Source: Symbiodinium microadriaticum
Lineage: Eukaryota; Sar; Dinophyceae; Suessiales; Symbiodiniaceae
Reading direction: 5' to 3'
DNA length: 64,000 nt
Assembly (NCBI GenBank): GCA_001939145.1
Contig: LSRX01000365.1
Coordinates: 1-64,000, forward strand
The position numbers and the translations under genes are program-made. Numbering within the stretch: the stretch's first letter is position 1; the number at the start of each line of letters is the position of its first letter. The notes beneath the pieces were generated by a model that did not search any database, was not told where the DNA came from, and saw nothing but the letters and a program-made list of their open reading frames with translations. Positions 54,086-64,000 of this stretch are shown one piece after another.

Positions 54086-57000
54086 ACCAAGCCAGGTGAA
54101 ACAGGGAGTGGGATTGGCGGCTGGGTGCCTTGGCTTCAAGTATAAGGGCTACAGACCCTGACTAAGCTGCAGTGTCAATGCTCACGCTGTCAGGGGAGTC
54201 GTCAAGATGCTGTGGGCCATACATCACCGTACCTAGAACATCCCGTGACTATAAGCCTGGAATCCCAAACGCTGCCCCCAACCCAAAAATTCCTGCAGAT
54301 AACTAACGCCTGCCCCAATCTGCCAGTTCTCTTTAGCCGTAGACATCCAACAGTTCTAAACCCTACAACCCTAAAACCTAAATCACAACCCTAAGCCACT
54401 AAACCCTAAACCCAATAAGCCCTAACCCTACATCGCAAAACCCAGAAAGTGCTCTGCAAAAATCGCCCGGTGCGGCCAAGCCGCTGCGCAGGGGAGTGCA
54501 TACAGGGAGCTTGAAGCCTGCTCAGGCTTTAGGGGTTCAGGGTTAGGTTTTACATAGCGTCTATAGATGGGACGAGAGCTCTAGGTTTTCGGGTATGACA
54601 TAGGGCTGTGGGCTTTTTGGCTTTAGGGACTACATGGATTGCCGGATTTCGGGTCTTGTCCAAATTTTACACCGTTGTTAACAGCGCCGGCCTTCGCCGC
54701 CGCGGAGGGTGTTACACTTTCCGTCCGGCCGAAGTCATTGGCGGGTCAACGGGGGAGCGCGGGGTGGNGGGTGGGGGGGAAACAAATTTAGGAACATCCG
54801 TTTGCCTCTAGACATGCAAAGTTCTCAGTATTTGCGGCACTTTCGCTCCTTCTCACTTAAATCGTTCTGGCCTTGCCGTCTCGACCACACAACTTCTGCA
54901 AAAAGTGCAATGCTCGGTATTTCCGGCACTTTCTGCACGGTCGCATCGTTTGGGTGCGCCACCCACTTGACTGCGCAAGACCAACTTTCTGGATAATTCC
55001 GGCATTTCTGCTGTCTCTGCCTACACTCTCCTCCTTCGTCGGATGTGTTGGTCACTGGGGTTTCTGCGTGGTTGTGTTGATGTTGTTTTCTGAACTCTAA
55101 ACCTCTAACCTTGAAGCCAGAATATATCCCCCGAACTTTGACCCCTAAACCCTAAACCCCTATAGCAGCGCTTCTAGTAGCCGGTCTAGACCACAAATTT
55201 GGAATCGTTTCAGAGAGCCTTATAGAAACCCGTATAGTAGCCCTCGTTGAACTCTAACCCCTGAAATCGTAACCCTGAACGACCTCTATAAATCGATAAA
55301 CCGTCTTGAACCCTTTAAACCCCCCGAAACTCCCACACCCAAAAACCGTAAAGAGCTCGCCCGAACACCTCAAGCAGCTGAGTGAATGCGGGCGAAGAAG
55401 ATGCGCTCTCCTCTGGCTCCTAAGAAGGCTCTGGAGGCTGTCTCTCACGATATATATGAAGGTTTATATAATAGTGGTGCAAGAATGTGCAAGAGTTTTC
55501 CAGGGCTTAATATCGATTCTCGAAACCAGCGTTCAGAGTTCTACCGTTTAACCGGACCGCCCCCAAAAACTGTAAAACCACGCAGCGGAAGCTGCACGCA
55601 GATTCGTCTCAATGCCTGTTCTAGCTTTACACTCAAGCATGAAGAGTCTATGCTGTTTGGAACGCGAGAACCTTGAACCGGCGATGTTGCTTTGCAATGT
55701 TTCGGAAATTCTGCGAAACTCGCATTACGATCTTTTGGCGTTTGGGGCATGAGGCTTCGGGACATCAGGTCAGGAGGGCATAGGGCTAGGCGACTAGGGA
55801 GTCGGCAATTAGGGGATCCCAGCAGCAGTCTACAAATGATACTGTGAACTCAGGTGAAAATACCACATTGCAACAACATCCCTGCAGGTTGCAAAAAATC
55901 ACACACACACACACAACAAAAACAGACATCGGCTACTTGGACAATACGGCGGTGGAAGGCCTGCAAGATTCTGCAAGGATCGACTGGTGATCTAGCCCAG
56001 CTCAATGTCAAGAGCCACTGGATGACCGAAACCCCAAATCTCTGCTCTAAAACCCTGAACCCTCAAAATCAAAAAGGCCGCCAACCCTAAACCGAAAACC
56101 CAATTCTGCCATGGGCTCCGCGATAGCATACTCTGAGTAGGGGTCGATTCCTTGGATTGGTGCACGGTTGGCAGACGGTTTAGGGCTATGGGGTTTTAGA
56201 GTTCAGGGATATCCCTAAACCCTATAACCCTAAAGCCATGGGATTTTTGGTTTCGGGTCTCCCCTTCTTCTACGCCTGAGAGAAATTTGACACAGGCGCG
56301 TATCAGCGAGGACTGAGATCCGCCCAGCGCATAGATCATGCCTGCGCTGGTTCGCGCTGGGTCCACGGCAGGGGCACGGCTACCACTGTCACTCTCGGTG
56401 CCAGCATCCTCATCATCTTGATCATCATCATCATCGTCGTCCTGCCGCACTGCCCATCACCTGCTCATCTTGCGAACCAGCATCATCCTCACCATTGTCA
56501 TTATTCACATCATCATCAGCAGCAGCAACAAAATGAGCATCATCCTCTTCTTCGTCAGCGTGCCATCGCTGTTGAGGCAGATTCAGCGGTGCCCCGCGAC
56601 TCCTCTGGGTGCTAGCAGACTGATTCACATTTAGGGGTGTATGGGTTTACGAGAAGATGCAGGCACAGCGTCTCGAGGCCCGCAAATTAAATCCCGTAAA
56701 CCTCGACAGCAAACTACCCCGAAAACCCATAAACCCTAAACCAATCCTAGTAACAAGCTTTGTCAACAGTCCCAGCATATCTCAGGGCAGTTTCGCCAGG
56801 CCTCCCGAACATTCTAATCTTGAATTGCAAGCCGGCCCTGCCACCCCAAACCTGGATCCGGAGCACATCCATACACTAGTGGACACTTAGAAAGACTACA
56901 ACCTCCCACGCAGTGCACGTCGTGCACACCCCTCCCCACCCATGCCTGCGCTGCTTGCCACGACATGGTCGTACTCCAACTCCCCGGGATCCTCAGAAGG

Positions 57001-57822
57001 ATCGCATTTGATTTGGGTTTGGATCTTCGAAGTTCGAGCTGAGGCATTCTTGAGATTCTCAAAGTGTTCAACAATGCAGCCCGGCCTGAAATACCATACT
57101 TTCTAACGCAAGGAATGACGGTAAGTCATAAGTCATGTGAGCGAACGAGAAAGCCTGACGAAGCACACTAAGGCAAACATGTTCCTAGCAAGAAACTAGA
57201 TGAACTAGCTGAGGAGGTGCTCTGCCGCCCTGCATATGCAAACGACAGGTTGACGAAGGAGTCGGCAACTTCGTGACGTTAAGAGAGTGTGCACCCACAC
57301 ATGCACCGAAAGCCGCAACCTGCAAGGCAGTTGCGAATAAGACGATGGGTTGGCCCATAAGCCAGCAGGGCAATGCCAGCATTAAACCCTCTGTGATGTG
57401 TAATTATGTAATCAGCATCAGCAAGTGTTAGAGGCCATACGCGCATGTTTGCCATTTAAGTACAATATGCCAGAAAAGACACCCCCAAAACAAAACAAAA
57501 CAACATCGTTCGCTGTGCCCACCCGCTCAAAACCTGTAAGCACCATTGGCCTCCTAGACATGAACCCAACCTCAGCTAAAACATAGGGTCCTTCATCTGT
57601 AAACCTCAACAAGCTCAAAACCCCAAAACCCTACGAAATGGTAGGTTATAGGTTATAATCCCTCAAATAAAAGGTGGAACCTTCCAAAAAGAACAGGTTA
57701 TTGTAGCCACAGGTAATAAACTCGAGGCAGATGTCCGGAGACAAGGTGTCCGACGCGGCGGCAATCCAAGCGGCGGTCAGCAAAAGGCGCTTCATTGCTG
57801 AAGGGTGTTGGGTTTAGGGTTT
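54086..57822. other. Gene-free stretch with one ambiguous base
   Basis: No supportable gene. Telomere-like words occur at 54354-54440 (C-rich), 55140-55165 and 56205-56235. An N at 54768 sits in a G-rich run (54760-54779). Cryptic ATC/CAG triplets are at 56400-56530. Frames crossing these are low-complexity. Confidence 0.5.
54354..54440. repeat. CCCTAAA-like cluster
   Basis: About ten degenerate C-rich units (AAACCCTACAACCCTAAAAC and similar). Confidence 0.7.
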
Positions 57823-57963
57823 ATGCTCTCACAACTCGGACAAGCCAGGCGAGGTTCATGGGTTTAGGAGGGTTTAGGGTTGGGGCTTCAGGGTTTAATA
57901 GGGCTTGGTTACGTTTGCTCTAGGGTTTACACTCTCACAAACTCGGACAATCCAGGCGAGGTT
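57823..57963 (+). repeat. Dispersed short repeat, copies 2 and 3, with TTTAGGG words
   Basis: CTCTCACAACTCGGACAAGC leading to CAGGCGAGGTT at 57826-57856, and a near copy at 57932-57963. They are separated by about 75 bases that include GGTTTAGGG-type words. A relative is at 36991-37020. Confidence 0.65.
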
Positions 57964-59580
57964 CTCCGACGTAGTCGGTGTGAAAACAGGCGTAGCGGGA
58001 TGTAGGGCATACATAGGGTTTCAGGGTTTATACTTCTGGGCTGGCTGCCCTAGCCCAAAAATGTTAACCTTTCTAGTTTGGTCGGGTGATATAAACCCCA
58101 ATTATTTGGAAAATAGGGTCCTTAGGCTTAGTTAATACGGATGAGTCGGGGCGGTGCTTCGGACTGCACACTTTGATGGGATGCTCGCAGGGCTTCGAGT
58201 ATAATATAGGATGCTAGTAGGACTTGCAACTTACAGGTCCACCTGGCTCTATACTTGTCTGCTCGCTGAAACTCGGCGAAGCCTGGATAGATGATACATC
58301 ATGGGTTTAAGTACATCGAAAAGAGCCTTCATCTGTCAAAGCCGCTGCATTGAAGCCTGCACATTCTCAAGACATCTACTGCAGCTCCATAGCTTGTTGT
58401 AGCGACGTTCGCGTAGAAGCTTTAACTACAATCACCGAGCCCCTGGACCCTACGCCCTACGTCCTCAACTGTAATCCCAAAAGAAGATCCGAAACATTAC
58501 CTGTAGAGCCCGATGGCTGACACGCCTCAGACTTCCAACACGTTATCTACTGGGTCTTCGTACAACTGTCGTACACGGTGTGTATATATCAAGGTCCCAA
58601 GGAGCAGCAATGGCTGTTTAACACGCGGCAGCAAGCTGGCGGTCAGCGTGAACGTGCATGCTGGAATCGCCAGCTTCAAGATGCGAATTCTGAGAAATCA
58701 TTCGGCTAAGAGGCAGCGAAGCTCACCCAGGATATTGAAAGCAAAACCGCGATGTGTTACGCCCTTCAGTACACCCGCTATTCTTTGGGGTTTAAGGCGT
58801 ATAAGGTTTAGAGTATTCTGGCAACACCTGAGGTACACCACTTTGATTTATACCCACTCGTTGGCTTCAAGGGCCTACCAAAGCATCCTGTCAAAACACT
58901 TGACATGAGCCGTGCGTCGCGCCAAATACCAAAGCACTAATGTGCTGTGTTTGCAAGAGATGGAAAGCCGAAGGCGAAATCATGGCACTGAAGGAGATGA
59001 GGCTCTAGGGATGGCGGTTCAGAGCTGGTTTGAAAGACTGAGGGTCTGACGCTGGGGTTGAATGGGGGCGTAAAGTCGTGCCAGACGCACTCGGAAACCA
59101 CATGTCCATGAGGATCAGGACGGATTATGACTCCGCTTAAACCATAAACCCTAGAACATCCACTCTTGGATGCCAACCCAGGAAGCTGCCCCTTGTGATT
59201 GGAACAGGGTCTGGGGATATGCTACAGTATAGTATAAACATATTGCGGAGCCCCCCAAACTGCTACTGCTGATTCCGGCTCCTGTATTGAAAGGCATCTT
59301 TGGTTCAGATACTCAAAGCCAAAAAAAAACACTACCGTGAGAGCCTCCACCCGCAATGCCCGATAGATTGCCTTGCTCACAGAATCGTGATGCGGGCCCC
59401 CGTACAAATACCTTGTTCAGAAGCTTGTACACCCCCGTAGAAGTTCGCTCAAACCCTGTAGTTAAAGGAAGATGGTGGATGCCTAAGGTGTCTTGGGCTC
59501 CGGACCTATCAAGTTATGGTGCCAACACCCAGGATTTGAATGGGTAAACTGACAGAATGCTATTAAGTTCTGCAAGACAC
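57964..59580. other. Gene-free stretch
   Basis: No supportable gene. A 131-codon plus-strand frame at 58513-58908 has no recognisable domain. Confidence 0.5.
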
Positions 59581-59691
59581 ACTGATAGATAGATAGGTAG
59601 GTAGGTAGGTAGGTAGGTAGGTAGGTAGGTAGATAGGTACATAGATACATAGACAGACAGGTAGATAGACAGACAGATGGATAGATAGACT

Positions 59692-59726
<35 letters not shown>

Positions 59727-59815
59727 GCAAACAGCTCGATAGATCGATCGATAGACAGAGAGATATATAGATGGATGGACAGATAGACAAATAAATAAAC
59801 AGAAAGATTCGACAG
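59581..59815. repeat. Compound (GATA)/(GGTA)/(GACA) microsatellite
   Basis: GATA units give way to about nine GGTA units, then GATA/GACA mixtures with ATAGACAG and GATCGATC variants. Same motif family as the tracts at 9817-9900 and 13849-14060. Confidence 0.95.
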
Positions 59816-60720
59816 GCAGACGCATAGAAGCATGTATGTAAACTAATTCCGCAAAACACACACCCAGAGGTGATATACACGGCTTCTTCGCCTACGCTCT
59901 TCCATCCGAATCTGTCACTTTTTCGCCGGCGCCTCGGGCTGTGGGGATGAAGTTCAACCGGATGTTATAGGATTGTTCATGAACCATTCTGAAGTTGCTG
60001 TTTTACTTAGTTTCTTATTGGCGGCTCATCATGTTTAGGGCTTACTACGCCCTCAATGCTACGTATCGAGAGAAACAACAGGCCTCTCCTAGCCCTGAAG
60101 TAAAGGGTTGGGGGTTTCCCGATGTTGGGGGTGCTAGCTGATGCTCGTTGCCCCGAACCTGGAACCTGAAACCGCTTCAGAGGTTGAGACATCCTAGCCT
60201 CATGTCTCCCGTCTCGGATTTCGAGGTAGAGCGAGGTCGGGCCGGTGAGTTGAGGGATCGGGTTTCGGGGTTTGGCGATTCGGACTGGGGTTTTTTGGCC
60301 TTTGTTTTTGGTGTTCACGGATCGTCTCGCATTGCTCCCGGATTTGTCCAAAACAATACTGGAAGGACCTGAGGCCCCAGCGCACTCGTGCATCTGATGA
60401 TGAAACTTCCGAACCGCTGCTCGTACTTATACTATGCAAGTCAGCCACGCAATCTTGAACTTCAATCGAACCCGCAGAATACAGCAGACTCCTCAATCTA
60501 TGGAAGGATCTTGACACTGTTCCGAAGCATACATGATGTTCCTTTTCTGAAGGGTGGTGGTATACTTCTGTTTCAAGGGGCTCGCTGGGCCCCGTGCGCA
60601 GCGCCGCCTCTACGCACGCGCCCCCCTTCGGCGGCGCAGGTTGCGCCGAGGAGGCTCTGCACAGCCGGCGTCCGTCTGTGGGCGGCTGGTAGGGCTGAGG
60701 GTTTGTGCTGTTCTTGTGTT
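59816..60720. other. Gene-free stretch
   Basis: No supportable gene. 60595-60660 is GC-rich (GCGCCGCC, GGCGGCGCAGG), and overlapping frames there (60200-60729, both strands) look like composition effects. Confidence 0.45.
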
Positions 60721-60814
60721 TACCCATAGGCCCCTAAGTAGTTCCTTTGTATGGTTTATATAAAGAATCCTATAAGGTAATCCCGAAAAAGGAACTACTT
60801 AGGGGCTTATGGGT
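60721..60814. mobile_element. Family B miniature inverted-repeat element, copy B2
   Basis: Terminal inverted repeats of about 28 bases with one mismatch by eye: TACCCATAGGCCCCTAAGTA at the left, TACTTAGGGGCTTATGGGTA at the right. The core (ATGGTTTATA, ATAAGGTAATCCC) is the reverse of that in B1. Confidence 0.88.
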
Positions 60815-61987
60815 AAGTATAGTGTCTAGGGTTTAGGTACGGGTTTGCAAAAGGGTTCAGGGGTCCATGTTTCAGACTGTGAGGGCTTTCCACTCTGTCT
60901 CCTCTCTGATTTGAGAAATCTCAGGCACCTCCAATGCTGAAGAACGAAGGAGGAGATGAGATGTGTCTGACATGCTTCAAGGTGGTAAAAACTCCCTACA
61001 GGCCCCGATATAAATACTCGGGCCATGACGGCTCGACACCCCTAACTCAAAACGCAAGACGAAGCTGAAGAACATCATTCCGTAGGATTTAGGGCTGAAG
61101 AAGTTTGGGTTTGGGCTCCAGGGGTTAAATTCGGTCCCCTTCCGCACCCTTCGACCGAGTCCTGCAGCTACTCTCTTGCAGTTTCGTCTGACCCCTGGAA
61201 AGATTTCTGGAAGGGCCCGGCTCTAACAAGAACATTTTTGGGGGTCCAGCTAAGGCAGTTGTCATTTCTCCGAGTTCAGGATGTTGCAAGGACCATCCAT
61301 GTCTCCGGCGCACAATACTCCTAGGAGGCGGTCGCCATCGTCGACAACCAGGATGACTAGTCTTAGTGAAAGAAGCCGTTTGAAGCAAACATCTCTCACC
61401 ATACCACACCTTTCCACCAGACAAGAGCTTTATTCCTCCAGCCTAATGCCTTCACGAGAAAAGCCATCTGATAAAGCTGAACTCGAAATGTAAACCTTCA
61501 ACCCGAAACCTTCAACCCCAGACCTTAAACATTTATAAAACCCTGAAACTGTGCAACGAAAAACAAGTTCTTGTCGCATCAACCAAGACAAAATTCTAAA
61601 ACCCTGAACCTCAACCCAACCCCACCCCAAACCAAAAAGCACGTGAACATAAACGTTCAACCACAAATGTGCCTCAAATCCTGTAATGAGGGAGGCTACT
61701 GAAGGTTTTGCTGATGTGCTGGACTATGAAATGCCCAAACCAAGTTAGACAAAATCGAAAGCCACCGAACCTCTGAAAACCCTAGACCCTACATCCCCAA
61801 AACCCAGTGGACCCTGGACACTACACATCGTGAATCTACATCTTTACAGCAGGCCTCGTACACAGCAGCCCGGTCCCCCAGCATCCTAATCGCCCTCAAT
61901 CCTAAAGCCGCGAAACTAAACCACCAGCGCTGCCAACTGTCATGCCCGAACCGATCGGGTCCTGATGACCCCCCACACTTCTGAAAT
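60815..61987. other. Gene-free stretch
   Basis: No supportable gene. C-rich telomere-like words occur at 61495-61640 and 61775-61820. Confidence 0.5.
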
Positions 61988-62088
61988 GGGGTCGTTCTCT
62001 AAATTAGGGTCCCTTCTTGGATCTCCAATACGCTACGGCACCCTTATAAAAAGGATCCTAGAAGGGACCCTCATTTAGAGAACTGCCC
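61988..62088. mobile_element. Family A miniature inverted-repeat element, copy A6
   Basis: GGGTCGTTCTCTAAATTAGG and CATTTAGAGAACTGCCC are the ends. The core TACGGCACCCTTATA is inverted relative to A1, A3 and A4. Full length, 101 bases. Confidence 0.88.
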
Positions 62089-64000
62089 AAGAACTGCTGT
62101 CGCACCTCCGGCGCGGTAGCCCAGAAGCCCGGCTTTTCGGCCGCTTCCGGGGCGACGAATCTCGCAAGTCGCCATCGGAATCTGGCTCGGGTCTGAGGGT
62201 TAGGGCTTTTTGGGGCTTTAAGGGTTTAGGGCAGCTTGCATTTCGGAGTTTAGGGCGTGTAGGACTTTTGGCACATAGGCTTTGCCAAATGCTTGATTCA
62301 GCTTGAACTGAATTAGGCGTTTGGTTCCCATGGCAACTTCATCCGACAGCTCCAAACTTCAAACGCGACAGAGTTTTGGATTCAGGGTTTTGGTTCGAGA
62401 ACAAGCCTGTGAAGCCCAACGGAACCGTATGCTGCAGCTGCCAGCAACGCAGGCTTCATGCATGAGGCGTATCCATACAATGGCTTACCCTCAGTGACTC
62501 AGAGTACAATGTGCTGCGCTTAGCACAGGACCCTAATAATTTGTTCAGGGTCTTGGGGTATGTTGTGGTATCTCAGTCATTATAAGAGGGACACCGAAGG
62601 AATACGCATAGTATTTCCATATTACATGCTTTCCCTGCTTGCACTTAGTTCATGTGCGGTCCGTCTTCAATTTGCATCCTCTACACGGTCCTACAAGGGC
62701 TTAGATGTGGCCAGAAAGTTACAGATTGCGCCATGTCAGCGCAGTAAGGGTTATTGCTTCGGATTGCTACTTCAAGCAGGACTGTCCCTGTCCTGCCTGT
62801 TTACAGCCTCTGTTGCAGCAGAAACGGCGCGGCGAAAACCTGTCGGAGAACTGGCCATGTCCGGCCGTGGGAATTTGTGGAACATTAAGTTCTTGTATTT
62901 GGTCGCGCTAAAGTTCTTGGCAGGACAACTCTTGAAATTTTCATAGGTTCCCATGCGACTAATCACCTTGATGCCTGCCGTGTGTTGCTATCGCTGCAGC
63001 TGCTCCTTACCCAGATCCCGAATGCTGTCATCCTTGCATCATTCCATATCATGACCTTCATTGCTTGTCTTGTGGCTGGTGATGTGATTTCTTCTAATGC
63101 TGGCATCGAGGTGTCTACCTGGAACGGATCTGGGGGCCTTGAAGGATGAAGCGCTTCCAGGAAGCTCGCTTAATTTGATTCTCTGGAACACATCTTGGGA
63201 ACCGCAAAGCTTATTTCCTGAACATGTCAAGCCTCTTGGAAAGGGCACCGTCCTTGGATGGGCTCGCGGGCTTAAACTGTTGGCAACAGCCCAAGCTTTT
63301 AAGTGCATGGCTTCAAAGGTTAAGGGTGCGTTAGGGTTAATGGCTTGTGGTTCAGGTCTTTATGGTTAAAGTTCAGGGTTTTATGCGGGGGAGTGTGAGT
63401 GGGGCACTGGCTTTAAATATCTTTGAAGTGACTATTCACGATTTCCTGCTTGTCCAGTAACATCTAGACTGAAACCAAAGAAGAAGCAGTGATGTAACTG
63501 AGTGCTGCCTGCCAGCAGCCATCCATGATACCTGCGCTGCCAGGCAGAGCACACCACAATCACAGTCGACATGCCGAACAATGGAGAAACCGCGCCCTTG
63601 CATTGCTTGAAGGGTCTGGTTGCCTGAAAAAATCGGTTACGGAATGTAGAGCTGTGTTATATCGTAGACGTGTCTGCCTACAGGATTGTTTTGTCCACCG
63701 ACCCCTCGAGCGACGTAGAAGATTTTGCAAGTTCAGAGAATTTAAGAATACGGGACACTAGGACAATATGTCGCATCGCGGGATCGCCACTGTAAGGATC
63801 CCTACTTTTACCATGTTCATGAAAGAGTGGCAGGTCAGCAGCTCACCAAACCATAACGGCCTACGACGCCGTCTTCATGTACCAGAAGACCGTAAGGCCT
63901 TGAGCCCTAAACTCTCAACAACTGGCACGATTCTGAAGCTTAGCTCCTTAAGTTGCTGAAGCTCAATATCCAAAGCTCCAAACTAACCTCAAAACCTGAA
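62089..64000. other. Gene-free trailing region
   Basis: No gene I can support. A 128-codon frame at 62560-62946 contains hydrophobic stretches but no recognisable domain. Isolated telomere-like words are at 62200-62240. An exon of a gene continuing past the window cannot be excluded. Confidence 0.45.

Noticed and set aside
60393..60412. CTGATGATGAAAC resembling a hammerhead core
   Set aside because: There is no room for stem II and no closing stem III or cleavage triplet.
62560..62946. 128-codon frame with hydrophobic segments as a membrane protein
   Set aside because: No family resemblance, and hydrophobic stretches are short and broken. Length is within chance for this composition.
1..64000. 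CRISPR array or bacterial operon
   Set aside because: Tandem repeats are either coding or microsatellite, with no repeat-spacer pattern. Gene density and repeat content are eukaryotic.

Overview
The window looks like nuclear DNA of a dinoflagellate, most likely a Symbiodiniaceae-type alga, although another alveolate is not excluded. Three things point that way. Two intronless genes encode long tandem-repeat proteins of organelle RNA-binding types, one mTERF-like and one heptatricopeptide/octotricopeptide-like. A non-LTR retrotransposon has C2H2 zinc fingers placed after its reverse transcriptase. The intergenic DNA is saturated with degenerate copies of the plant/alveolate telomere heptamer (TTTAGGG/CCCTAAA) and with microsatellites. 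The species call is inference; no rRNA or barcode gene is present.

Layout: 1-3810 has no recognisable gene and is rich in telomere-like words. 3839-8592 is a complete non-LTR (LINE-type) retrotransposon on the + strand. It is flanked by a 14-bp target-site duplication and sits inside the first unit of a 79-bp tandem duplication. Its reading frames, in order, are endonuclease plus reverse transcriptase (3946-7254), a zinc-finger tail in the next frame after a C10 run (to 7660), and an unrecognised 213-residue protein (7710-8351). 8737-21302 is gene-free, repeat-rich DNA. 21303-23090 (- strand) encodes a nuclease/RAP-like domain followed by seven almost identical mTERF-type repeats. 23091-34369 is again repeat-rich with no gene I can support. 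34370-36682 (- strand) encodes a protein with thirteen 40-residue helical repeats. 36683-64000 holds no supportable gene.

Three families of short inverted-repeat elements (called A, B and C here) are scattered through the gene-free DNA and were found by comparing copies inside the window. A has six copies of about 100 bp, B has two of about 93 bp, and C has about six, mostly diverged. In A and B the core lies in opposite orientations between compared copies, and in C the cores of two copies also lie in opposite orientation, so these are real families rather than chance palindromes.

The two host genes probably act in organelle (plastid or mitochondrial) RNA metabolism. Both are single open frames on the same strand, and both have DNA-level tandem arrays that are being homogenised. 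Nothing suggests that they and the retrotransposon form a functional unit.
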